A DNA stretch of 18,986 bases, taken from NCBI GenBank assembly GCA_045613585.1, contig JAZLBG010000070.1:1-18986 (forward strand), given 5' to 3'. The notes beneath the pieces are model-generated. The model had not been told where the DNA came from. It saw nothing but the letters and a program-made list of their open reading frames with translations, and searched no databases. Position 1 is the first letter of the stretch. Every line of letters starts with the position of its first letter. Position numbers and translations under genes: made by a program. Source of the DNA: Fimenecus sp045613585 (lineage in GTDB: Bacteria > Bacillota > Clostridia > Oscillospirales > Acutalibacteraceae). This document shows positions 7,438 through 14,426 of the stretch, piece by piece.

Positions 7438-7893
7438 ATGAGATGTCCATTTTGCGGTTTTGAAGAAAGTAAAGTTATTGACTCACGTCCAACTGATGAG
7501 GGCGAAAGAATCCGTCGTCGTCGCGAGTGCATTAAATGTGCAAAAAGATTTACAACTTATGAAATAATTGAAAGTGTACCTATTGTTGTTGTCAAGAAAG
7601 ATAAAACACGCGAAGTGTTTGATAGACAAAAGCTTGTTAAAGGTATGCTTACCGCTTGTGAAAAGCGTCCTGTTTCAATGGAAACTATTGAAAGAGCAGT
7701 TAGCAACATTGAATCAACATTACAAAATTCACTTGACCGTGAAGTAACTTCAGTTCGCGTTGGTGAACTTGTTATGGCAGAACTTAAAGAGATTGACCAA
7801 GTAGCTTATGTAAGATTTGCATCAGTTTATAAGCAGTTTAAAGATGTAAATGCATTTATGGAAGAACTTTCAAACTTCCTTGATAAAAAATAA
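7438..7893 (+). CDS. nrdR: NrdR, repressor of ribonucleotide reductase genes
   Basis: This 151-residue protein is a complete NrdR, the zinc- and nucleotide-binding repressor that senses ATP/dATP and shuts off ribonucleotide reductase operons. The N-terminal zinc ribbon uses Cys3, Cys6, Cys31 and Cys34 (MRCPFC and RECIKCAKRF). The conserved VIDSR and RRRREC follow, and an ATP-cone domain covers about residues 46-136, opening with VVVKKDKTREVFDR. I chose ATG 7438, with GGGAG at 7423-7427, because it gives the canonical MRCPFC start; an in-frame ATG further up at 7393 would add residues not found in the family. No NrdR box or nrd gene is seen in this window. Confidence 0.96.
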   Translation: MRCPFCGFEESKVIDSRPTDEGERIRRRRECIKCAKRFTTYEIIESVPIVVVKKDKTREVFDRQKLVKGMLTACEKRPVSMETIERAVSNIESTLQNSLDREVTSVRVGELVMAELKEIDQVAYVRFASVYKQFKDVNAFMEELSNFLDKK

Positions 7894-7926
7894 AAAAATC
7901 AATATTTAATAGAACGAGGTGTTATT

Positions 7927-9369
7927 ATGAAGAGAATGGTTTCAAAAATCTTTTGTGTCATAATGGCACTTTGCGTTTTTTTAGGCGCAATGTCAATAGG
8001 TGCTTATGCACAAGAGTCTGAACTTATTGAGTTAGAAGATGTTTCAATTACCGAATTTTCACCTGAAGTTGAACTCCCAACAGAGTTTGGTGGCTCAATC
8101 AATAATTTTTATAGTAATGGAACAGAAGTTGACACAACAAGATATTTCTATAACCAACTTACAACAAATCAAAAAAGATTATATGAACAAATCTTGGCAG
8201 CAGGCGTTGTTAAAACAATCATTTTTGATTTGACTGGTACTAATATTATAGGAACAACTCAAAGTGTTGCTGGTAGCAAAGCACAACAAGATATAATAAT
8301 GGCTTTGACGGCACTTAATGAAGATAATCCTTTGTTCTTTTGGGCATCAGGTTTTGGTATGGCTTATAATACTACAAAAACTAATGGCCTTTATAAAATT
8401 TCTACACTTGAAATTACAATTAATATTAAATCTACACACTTTTCTAGTTTTGCAGATGCGCAAGCAAAATTGGATGCGGTTACTCAAAAACTTGAAACGA
8501 TTGAAGTTAATGGTATAAGTTACCATGAAAAATATAAGTCAATTCATGATTATATTGTAAACAATGCAGAATATGACCAAACAATATCAAAAGCCAATAT
8601 TTATGATGTGTATGGTGCTTTAATTACTGGTCTTTGTGTTTGCGAAGGCTATGCCGAAGCATTTAAAGCGCTTTGTGACCGTGAAGGACTTCCTTGTATT
8701 ACCGTTATAGGTACAGGTGATGGTGGTGCACATAAATGGAATATGGTGCAAATGGAAGATGGCGAGTGGTACACACTTGATGCTACTTGGGATGACCAGT
8801 CAGATATGATTTTTTATAGTTATTTTCTTATAGGAAGTAACACAAAAGCACCGTATTTCAGTGGCTCAACTGTAGCAGACTCGACAATACACATTCCATC
8901 AGGTAAATTGTTTTCAGCTGCTGAAACAGCACTTGTTTATCCAACTCTTTCAACTGACACTTATGGTGTAGGAATTTTGTATGTAGATACAAAAGACGTT
9001 CATTTTGACACTTCCCGTAATGTTGTAATGGTTGGTAAAGATGTAAGCGAATATTATAATCAGTTTTGCTACACAGGTGATTATACAGTATCAATTTCAG
9101 CTTGGGAGACAACAGGCACAACACTTACACTTTCAGATGGCATAACAACAAAAAATTATCTTGTTGCTATGCGCGGTGATATTAACGCTACTGATACAGT
9201 AACAGATGCCGATTATAATCTTGTTATTTCAACTGCCAGCGCTAAGAATAAGGTGACTGAAAATACCGCACAATTTTATGCAGGTGATATGACACAAGAT
9301 GGTGCAATAGATGGGTTTGATGCAATCGCACTTGATTTGTATATTGATGACACATTAAAATTTGATTAA
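7927..9369 (+). CDS. secreted transglutaminase-like protein with dockerin-like C-terminus
   Basis: This 480-residue protein has a Sec signal peptide (about residues 1-28, cleavage after AYA). A transglutaminase/protease-like core lies around residues 190-310, with Cys239 in CVCEGYAEAF, His269 in GGAHKWN and Asp285 in YTLDATWDD. An uncharacterised stretch of about 110 residues follows, then two F-hand calcium-loop repeats at Asp418 (GDINATDTVTDAD) and Asp454 (GDMTQDGAIDGFD) that resemble a type I dockerin. Each loop has one or two non-consensus positions. The protein is probably extracellular and may attach to a cohesin-bearing surface protein. GAGG eight bases before the ATG supports the start. 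It follows nrdR by 33 bases and ends at a strong terminator. Confidence 0.85.
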   Translation: MKRMVSKIFCVIMALCVFLGAMSIGAYAQESELIELEDVSITEFSPEVELPTEFGGSINNFYSNGTEVDTTRYFYNQLTTNQKRLYEQILAAGVVKTIIFDLTGTNIIGTTQSVAGSKAQQDIIMALTALNEDNPLFFWASGFGMAYNTTKTNGLYKISTLEITINIKSTHFSSFADAQAKLDAVTQKLETIEVNGISYHEKYKSIHDYIVNNAEYDQTISKANIYDVYGALITGLCVCEGYAEAFKALCDREGLPCITVIGTGDGGAHKWNMVQMEDGEWYTLDATWDDQSDMIFYSYFLIGSNTKAPYFSGSTVADSTIHIPSGKLFSAAETALVYPTLSTDTYGVGILYVDTKDVHFDTSRNVVMVGKDVSEYYNQFCYTGDYTVSISAWETTGTTLTLSDGITTKNYLVAMRGDINATDTVTDADYNLVISTASAKNKVTENTAQFYAGDMTQDGAIDGFDAIALDLYIDDTLKFD

Positions 9370-9377
9370 ACAACAAA

Positions 9378-9413
9378 ACCGATTGGGGATTTCTCCTCAA
9401 TCGGTCTTTTTTT
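9378..9413. terminator. strong, probably bidirectional terminator between convergent genes
   Basis: ACCGATTGGGGA pairs with TCCTCAATCGGT around a four-base loop, followed by CTTTTTTT on the plus strand. The sequence before the stem reads TTTTGTTG on the minus strand, so it can also end the convergent B12 transcript, whose last gene stops at 9412 inside it. Confidence 0.9.
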
Positions 9414-9930
9414 AATACTTGTGAAATTTTCTTAAAGCTTTTACAATGGGTAGAATAAGAATTCCTAACATTACATTTCCAACACAGTGCATAACATCAA
9501 AAGAAAATCCTGCGGCAATCCAAGCGACCATAGTTTTAAAATCATAACCATATAATAAGGCTTGGGCAGGGGCGTAAAGAGTTCCATATAAAATTCCGTG
9601 TAATCCAGAAACAATCATATAAACTGGCACAGCAATTTTTTGGTTCATATTTTTAGGTAAAAGCATTACCAATCCCCAAAGAATAGTCCAGATGTAAAGA
9701 TATGGAATCCACCATATGCCAAATCCATAAATAATACCTGAAAGTAATACAAATATGTAAATTGGTTTCAGTGCATCTTTACGATAAGCAATTGTATATG
9801 CAGTAATAAGGGTGCCAAGTAAATGAAAGTTAGGAAGAGCCTCCATTAAAAGTTTTGACAACAGCATTATTACGCCCAGCATTGTGAAGACTAAAATGTC
9901 AACAAGCTTTTTGTATTTTTCAGTTCGCAT
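9412..9930 (-). CDS. ECF transporter S-component-like membrane protein, probably cobalamin-related
   Basis: This 172-residue protein is mostly hydrophobic, with about five or six predicted membrane segments, a positively charged N-terminus (MRTEKYKK) and a basic C-terminal tail. Size and layout fit the substrate-binding S component of an energy-coupling factor importer, which uses shared EcfA/EcfT subunits encoded elsewhere. The patterns LPNFHLLGTLI and GIIYGFGIWWIPYLYIW fit known S-component-like families. Its start lies two bases after the stop of the upstream lipoprotein gene, with AAAGG inside that gene as ribosome binding site. Control by a cobalamin riboswitch points to corrinoid or a B12 precursor as substrate (inference). 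No enzymatic motif is visible. Confidence 0.75.
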   Translation of the reverse strand: MRTEKYKKLVDILVFTMLGVIMLLSKLLMEALPNFHLLGTLITAYTIAYRKDALKPIYIFVLLSGIIYGFGIWWIPYLYIWTILWGLVMLLPKNMNQKIAVPVYMIVSGLHGILYGTLYAPAQALLYGYDFKTMVAWIAAGFSFDVMHCVGNVMLGILILPIVKALRKFHKY

Positions 9931-9932
9931 TA

Positions 9933-10370
9933 TTACGCCTTTGTTGCTACAAATGAATATGTTGCGCCATCAACAATGTCTGTTGAGTCAACACCGCTCA
10001 TAGCATACTCACCATTAACATAAAATGCCCAGTAAGCACCATCAGCGTTATAGTCATATTTAATACCATTTACAGTATCAACCATAAGACCATAATCACC
10101 CACTGTGCCTGAAATGAGTTTTTCAGCCATAAGAGCGTCACCAACAGTTTTTGCGTCTGTTTTGATGTCGAAGGATTTTTCGTTGCCATCAAGGTCAACT
10201 ACCTTGAAAACAAAACTTAATTCCTTCTTTGTTTCACCACTAGCCTGTGTAGTGGTTGGGTTTGCGTCACCATCATTTTTTCCACACGCTGAGAAAGAGA
10301 ATGCCATAGCCACAATAAGCACCAACGCGAGAATTGACAGTACTACTTTTGATTTCATTACATTTTTCAT
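9933..10370 (-). CDS. DUF4430 (transcobalamin-like) lipoprotein
   Basis: This 145-residue lipoprotein has a lipid-modification site at Cys29 (SFSAC), a Thr/Gly/Glu-rich linker to about residue 48, then a single DUF4430 domain of about 95 residues. The domain family resembles the C-terminal beta domain of transcobalamin/intrinsic factor. The region 113-130 (YWAFYVNGEYAMSGVDST) is its most typical part. I chose the ATG at 10370: AAGGAG lies nine bases before it and the result is a normal signal peptide. A longer TTG reading from 10406 would translate the ribosome binding site itself. Placed between a cobalamin riboswitch and an S-component gene, it probably captures corrinoid at the cell surface for the transporter (inference). 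Confidence 0.85.
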   Translation of the reverse strand: MKNVMKSKVVLSILALVLIVAMAFSFSACGKNDGDANPTTTQASGETKKELSFVFKVVDLDGNEKSFDIKTDAKTVGDALMAEKLISGTVGDYGLMVDTVNGIKYDYNADGAYWAFYVNGEYAMSGVDSTDIVDGATYSFVATKA

Positions 10371-10439
10371 ACCTGTAATCTCCTTAAATATTTTATTTTT
10401 TGACAAGGCTTGTTTCTATACTGGTTTTCGCAGCAAAAA

Positions 10440-10613
10440 CAACTCAGAACCGGGTATTCCGACTTGCAGACTAAAATGTGATTTTCGTCTTCTCAAGAAA
10501 AATCTCAATGACTTTACTTTTTGTGGCAAAAAGTATGAAAATTACTCATCTGCTTACGGCGACGGACTCGTTCAGGAATTGCACCTGATTCCCCGACATC
10601 CTTAACCTGTATC
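10440..10613 (-). promoter_or_regulatory. cobalamin riboswitch
   Basis: Read on the minus strand, the leader contains ATACAGGTTAAGG, the core GGGAATCAGGTGCAATTCC (within 10575-10594), a GTCCGTCGCCGTAA segment, a GCCAC (10523-10527), GAGAAGACGAAAATC, and a B12-box-like AGTCTGCAAGTCGG (about 10459-10472). Their order matches the cobalamin riboswitch aptamer. The transcript start predicted from the promoter lies only a few bases before the aptamer. No clear U-tract terminator follows; about 70 nt separate it from the lipoprotein start, so control of translation is more likely than termination (inference). Bound corrinoid would be expected to lower expression of the two downstream genes. Confidence 0.92.
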
Positions 10614-10619
10614 GAAACA

Positions 10620-10648
10620 ATTATATACTCACTTTAAAAATAAATCAA
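10620..10648 (-). promoter_or_regulatory. promoter of the B12 uptake unit
   Basis: On the minus strand, TTGATT (10643-10648) and a perfect TATAAT (10620-10625) are separated by 17 bases. The predicted start falls right at the 5' edge of the riboswitch aptamer. Confidence 0.8.
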
Positions 10649-10655
10649 TAAAAAC

Positions 10656-10684
10656 TTGATTTATAATGCAAATGATATTAAAAT
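10656..10684 (+). promoter_or_regulatory. promoter for the GDPD-like gene
   Basis: TTGATT (10656-10661) and TAAAAT (10679-10684) are separated by 17 bases. It lies back to back with the B12 unit promoter, only seven bases separating the two -35 elements. The REP-like repeat at 10698 would be in the transcribed leader. Confidence 0.55.
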
Positions 10685-10697
10685 GTAGTTGCAAAGG

Positions 10698-10724
10698 GTC
10701 ATTCTGAGCGTAGCGAAGAATCTC
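10698..10724. repeat. REP-like dispersed repeat
   Basis: The stretch opens GTCATTCTGAG, continues with CGTAGCG and ends AAGAATCTC, a sequence type found as an intergenic repeat in many bacterial genomes. TTCT and AGAA can pair across the centre. Only one copy lies in this window. It sits in the presumed leader of the GDPD-like gene, 11 bases before its AGGAGG. Confidence 0.7.
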
Positions 10725-10755
10725 GGTAAAAAGTAGGAGGCAGGGATGTGATTAT

Positions 10756-11520
10756 ATGAAAAAAATAATAATACCAATCATAATAGTTTTAATAATTGCA
10801 GTTATTGCTACTATAATCTTTTTTGGAATGAGAGCGGTTAAAATGAATGAATACAGAAACAACATTAATCTTCCTGAAAACTTTACAATTACTGCACATA
10901 CAGGTTGTATGGAAACAAAGGAAAATTCTCTCGACTCAATAAAAATTGGCGTTGAAAATGGTGCGAAAATCGTTGAATTTGACTTGTATTTTAATGATAA
11001 AGGTGACCCTGTGCTTGCTCACGACGAGCCTGTAGGCGGTGAAGTAACACTTGATGAAGCTTTTGCCTATATTTCAAAATTCGAAGGCATAAAGGTGAAT
11101 GTTGATATAAAAACTGTTGATGCCTTAGAAAAGGTATATCCTTTAGCAAAAGCAAATAATATGGAAGACCGAATTTTCTATACAGGTGTAAAAGACGAAT
11201 TTGTTGACACTGTAAAGAAAGATAGTCCGCAGATAAAATATTTTCTTAATGTGGATGTTGATAAATCAAAAAATACTGATAAAGAATACTTGCTTTCTCT
11301 CGTAGAAAAAGTGAAAAAAGCAGGGGCAATTGGCATAAATTTTAATTATAAAAGCGCATCAAAAGAATTAGTTGAAGTTTTTCACGAAAACGGACTTCTT
11401 GTGTCAATCTGGACAGTAAATAATGAATATAATATGTATAAAATCTTGTCTTTTGGTCCTGATAATATCACTACAAGAAATCCTGATGAATTGTCAAAAA
11501 TTATAGGGGAAATTTTTTAA
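10756..11520 (+). CDS. membrane-anchored, divergent glycerophosphodiester phosphodiesterase
   Basis: This 254-residue protein has an N-terminal membrane segment (about 4-25), then a GDPD-type TIM barrel that would face outside. Such enzymes cleave glycerophosphodiesters to glycerol-3-phosphate and an alcohol. Recognisable sites are His48 (AHTG), Glu56-Asn57 (KENSLDS), Glu74 and Asp76 (VEFDL), and His89-Asp90 (AHDEP). Three usual residues differ: the Arg of HRG is Thr49, the Glu of the LNxExK strand is Asp117, and the C-terminal TD is TR (ITTRNPDEL). A different substrate or weak activity is therefore possible. The start ATG has AGGG ten bases upstream and a fuller AGGAGG (10735-10740) 15 bases upstream. 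It is probably monocistronic. Confidence 0.8.
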   Translation: MKKIIIPIIIVLIIAVIATIIFFGMRAVKMNEYRNNINLPENFTITAHTGCMETKENSLDSIKIGVENGAKIVEFDLYFNDKGDPVLAHDEPVGGEVTLDEAFAYISKFEGIKVNVDIKTVDALEKVYPLAKANNMEDRIFYTGVKDEFVDTVKKDSPQIKYFLNVDVDKSKNTDKEYLLSLVEKVKKAGAIGINFNYKSASKELVEVFHENGLLVSIWTVNNEYNMYKILSFGPDNITTRNPDELSKIIGEIF

Positions 11521-11538
11521 AGAAATTTGTCAAAAATA

Positions 11539-11567
11539 TTGACTTTTTTGCGATTTTTATTTATAGT
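11539..11567 (+). promoter_or_regulatory. promoter of the potABCD operon
   Basis: TTGACT (11539-11544) and TATAGT (11562-11567) are separated by 17 bases. The expected start near 11574 leaves a leader of about 80 nt before potA. Confidence 0.8.
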
Positions 11568-11573
11568 TATCTC

Positions 11574-11653
11574 ATACCAATTAGGGTGGGGCGGAATTGT
11601 ATTTTTTTCGTCAAATCCCAACTATATCTATCGGTTGGAAAGGGGCTGCATAA
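11574..11653 (+). promoter_or_regulatory. structured potA leader, possible regulatory RNA
   Basis: The leader contains CAATT (from about 11578) with AATTG (about 11597) around a G-rich loop, followed by TATTTTTTT. It also holds CCAAC with GTTGG around TATATCTATC-type bases just before the AGGGG ribosome binding site. The G-rich loop could instead pair in part with the CCCAAC strand. Stems are short and the switch idea is speculative. Confidence 0.3.
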
Positions 11654-12772
11654 TTGAAAAACAATCCAGTTATTATTGACCTCAAAAATATAAGCGTAAG
11701 CTTTGACAATCAAAAAATACTCAATAACATCAGTCTTTATATCCGTGACGGTGAGTTTATCACTTTCCTCGGTCCTTCGGGCTGCGGAAAAACAACAACC
11801 TTGCGTATAATTGCAGGTTTCTTACAGCAGGATTCAGGTGATGTTATTTTCGAAGGAAAAAATATCAATGGTGTGCCGGCATATAAACGTCAGGTTAACA
11901 CCATTTTTCAGCGTTATGCCTTATTTCCTCATTTGAATGTTTATGAAAATATTGCATTCGGTCTTCGTCTTAAAAAATGGAAAGAAGATGCAATTAAAGA
12001 GAAAGTTAGCGAAATGCTTACTTTAGTAAATCTTAAAGGATTTGGTCCTCGTCGTATTGACTCACTTTCAGGTGGTCAGCAGCAACGAGTTGCTATTGCA
12101 CGCGCTTTGGCAGTTAATCCTCGCGTAGTTTTACTTGACGAGCCACTTGGTGCTCTTGACCTTAAACTTCGTAAAGATATGCAAATTGAACTTAAGAACA
12201 TTCAGCAGAAATTGGGCATTACTTTTATATATGTTACTCACGACCAAGAAGAAGCACTTTCAATGTCTGTCACAGTTGTTGTTATGAATGGTGGCGTAAT
12301 TCAACAGATTGGTACACCACTTGACATTTACAACGAGCCTAAAAACGCTTTCGTTGCAGACTTCATCGGTGAAAGTAATATTCTTGATGGTATTATGAAA
12401 GAGGATTTCACTGTTGAATTTAACAATATTAAATTCCAGTGCGTTGACAAGGGCTTTAAGAAAAATGAACCTGTTGACGTTGTAATTCGTCCTGAAGATA
12501 TTGATGTTGTAGCACCTGAAAATGGTATGTTACAAGGCACAGTTACATCAGTAACATTCAAGGGTGTTCACTATGAAATTATTGTTGACGTTGATAACTT
12601 CAAGTGGATGATTCAGACTACTGAAAAAAGTGAAGTTGGCGACGTAATCGGCATTTCTATTGACCCTGATGAAATGCACATTATGAAAAAATCACAATAT
12701 TCAGGTCTTTATGGTGACTATAGCTCATTTAGTGATGAGTTTGACGAGCTTTCTCAGGTGGAGGAGGAATAA
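11654..12772 (+). CDS. potA: polyamine ABC importer, ATP-binding subunit
   Basis: This 372-residue ATPase powers spermidine/putrescine import together with PotB, PotC and PotD. It has the Walker A GPSGCGKTT (40-48), the signature LSGGQQQRVA (from 138), Walker B ending in Asp162-Glu163, the switch His196 (THDQEE), and a C-terminal TOBE-like regulatory region (about 240-350) typical of PotA. The start is TTG 11654, supported by AGGGG at 11641-11645 eight bases upstream; no better in-frame start precedes the conserved N-terminus. The stop TAA overlaps the potB ATG by one base. The substrate class rests on the whole operon resembling Pot systems rather than on PotA alone. Confidence 0.95.
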   Translation: MKNNPVIIDLKNISVSFDNQKILNNISLYIRDGEFITFLGPSGCGKTTTLRIIAGFLQQDSGDVIFEGKNINGVPAYKRQVNTIFQRYALFPHLNVYENIAFGLRLKKWKEDAIKEKVSEMLTLVNLKGFGPRRIDSLSGGQQQRVAIARALAVNPRVVLLDEPLGALDLKLRKDMQIELKNIQQKLGITFIYVTHDQEEALSMSVTVVVMNGGVIQQIGTPLDIYNEPKNAFVADFIGESNILDGIMKEDFTVEFNNIKFQCVDKGFKKNEPVDVVIRPEDIDVVAPENGMLQGTVTSVTFKGVHYEIIVDVDNFKWMIQTTEKSEVGDVIGISIDPDEMHIMKKSQYSGLYGDYSSFSDEFDELSQVEEE

Positions 12773-13599
12773 TGAAGAAGTCCTCATTCCTTCAAAAGAT
12801 GCTCAATGCACCTTATATGCTCTGGTCGGTGTTATTTATAGTAGCACCGCTCATAATGGTTATTTATTACGCTTTTACAGATGCAAACGGTAACTTCACG
12901 ACCGACAATATTGCGCAGATTGGTGACTATACAAATACCTTTATTCTGTCAATAAGTTATGGTGCAGTTGCAACTGTAATTTGCTTAATTATTGCTTATC
13001 CTTTTGCCTATGCATTAGCACAGACTAAGGCTTCGTTTCAGCGCGTTGCAACAATGCTTGTAATGCTTCCTATGTGGATGAGTTTCTTAATCCGTACATA
13101 TTCATGGATTACAATTTTAGGCGAATCAGGTGTAATTAACAGATTTTTAGGACTGTTTGGTATAGAGCCTTTGCAAATGCTCAATACAGGTGGCGCAGTT
13201 ATTTTAGGTATGGTTTATAACTTTTTACCTTATATGATTTTGCCACTTTATACTGCACTTTCTAAAATGGATACATCTCTTGTTGAAGCAGCACAAGATT
13301 TGGGATGTAACAAGTGGTATTGTCTTAGAAAAGTTATTTTCCCATTGTCAGTGCCAGGTATTGCAAGTGGTGTAACCATGGTATTCGTGCCAAGTGTAAG
13401 TACATTCTATATTACTCAAAAACTTGGTGGGGGACAAATTACACTTATTGGTGACGTTATTGAAGGCCAATTCCAGACAGCATATAACTATAACCTTGGT
13501 GCAGCACTTTCACTTGTACTTATGGTTATGATTTTAATTTGCCTTGGTGTTGTTAATTACTTTACTGATAGTGAAGATGACGGAGGTGTGCTTATATGA
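12772..13599 (+). CDS. potB: polyamine ABC importer, permease subunit PotB
   Basis: This 275-residue inner-membrane permease has about six membrane segments. The cytoplasmic EAA loop, EAAQDLGCNKWYCLRKVIFP near residues 171-190, is the contact site for PotA. PotB and PotC form the transmembrane channel of the importer. GGAGGAGG at the 3' end of potA serves as ribosome binding site. The stop TGA overlaps the potC ATG (ATGA), consistent with coupled translation. Length and order match PotB of known spermidine/putrescine systems. Confidence 0.94.
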   Translation: MKKSSFLQKMLNAPYMLWSVLFIVAPLIMVIYYAFTDANGNFTTDNIAQIGDYTNTFILSISYGAVATVICLIIAYPFAYALAQTKASFQRVATMLVMLPMWMSFLIRTYSWITILGESGVINRFLGLFGIEPLQMLNTGGAVILGMVYNFLPYMILPLYTALSKMDTSLVEAAQDLGCNKWYCLRKVIFPLSVPGIASGVTMVFVPSVSTFYITQKLGGGQITLIGDVIEGQFQTAYNYNLGAALSLVLMVMILICLGVVNYFTDSEDDGGVLI

Positions 13600-14426
13600 C
13601 AAAAACATCTCTCGCATCTAAACTTTGCTTAGCACTTGTGTTTATATTCCTTTATGCACCAATGGTTGTTATGATGGTGTTCTCATTTAATGGAACAGAA
13701 AGCACATATATTTTTGAAGGATTTTCACTTCAATGGTATGAAAAACTTTTCCATGACAAAGCAACTATGGATGCTTTAAAAAATACAGTTGTATTAGCGG
13801 TAATTTCTGCTGCAGTTGCAACTGTGCTTGGTACTCTCGCAAGCGTGGGTATTAACTCAATGCGAAACAAGTTTATAAAGTCATCAGTTATGACAGTTAC
13901 AAATATTCCTATGATGAATCCTGAAATCGTTACAGGTATTTCAATGATGCTTTTATTCGTGTTTACAGGTGTGATGTGCAACAAGCGTGATGTGTTGGGA
14001 TTTGGCACAATTCTTATTGCCCATGTAACATTCCAGTTGCCTTATGTAATTCTTTCTGTTTTGCCAAAACTTAAGCAAACTGATAACAGAATTTTTGAGG
14101 CAGCACAAGACTTGGGTTGCCATCCTGTAAAAGCATTCTTCAAGGTTGTGTTTCCTGCAATTTTACCTGGAATTATAGCAGGTGCAATTATGGCGTTTAC
14201 ATTGTCACTTGACGATTTCATTATCAGTTACTTTACAAATGGACCTGATTTCCAGACTTTGCCTATTCACATTTTCTCAATGACAAAGAAACGCGTAAAG
14301 CCTGATATGTATGCTCTTTCAACTCTTATTTTCGGCGCTATGTTTGTGCTTTTACTTCTTATGAATGTGGCACAGTCACGCTCTGATAAAAAACAGAGAA
14401 GAAAGCAAAAGGAGGGCAACGAATGA
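13596..14426 (+). CDS. potC: polyamine ABC importer, permease subunit PotC
   Basis: This 276-residue permease pairs with PotB. The first membrane segment carries FIFLYAPMVVMMVFSFN, typical of PotC, and an EAA loop (EAAQDLGCHPVKAFFKVVFP) lies near residues 168-187. FTLSLDDFIISYF further on is another PotC hallmark. The C-terminal tail is highly basic (SDKKQRRKQK). GGAGG within the end of potB lies before its ATG, and its own stop overlaps potD by four bases. Confidence 0.94.
   Translation: MTKTSLASKLCLALVFIFLYAPMVVMMVFSFNGTESTYIFEGFSLQWYEKLFHDKATMDALKNTVVLAVISAAVATVLGTLASVGINSMRNKFIKSSVMTVTNIPMMNPEIVTGISMMLLFVFTGVMCNKRDVLGFGTILIAHVTFQLPYVILSVLPKLKQTDNRIFEAAQDLGCHPVKAFFKVVFPAILPGIIAGAIMAFTLSLDDFIISYFTNGPDFQTLPIHIFSMTKKRVKPDMYALSTLIFGAMFVLLLLMNVAQSRSDKKQRRKQKEGNE

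Noticed and set aside
10105..10605. 166-codon plus-strand open frame
   Set aside because: It lies over the minus-strand lipoprotein gene and cobalamin riboswitch, has no recognisable domain and no suitable ribosome binding site.
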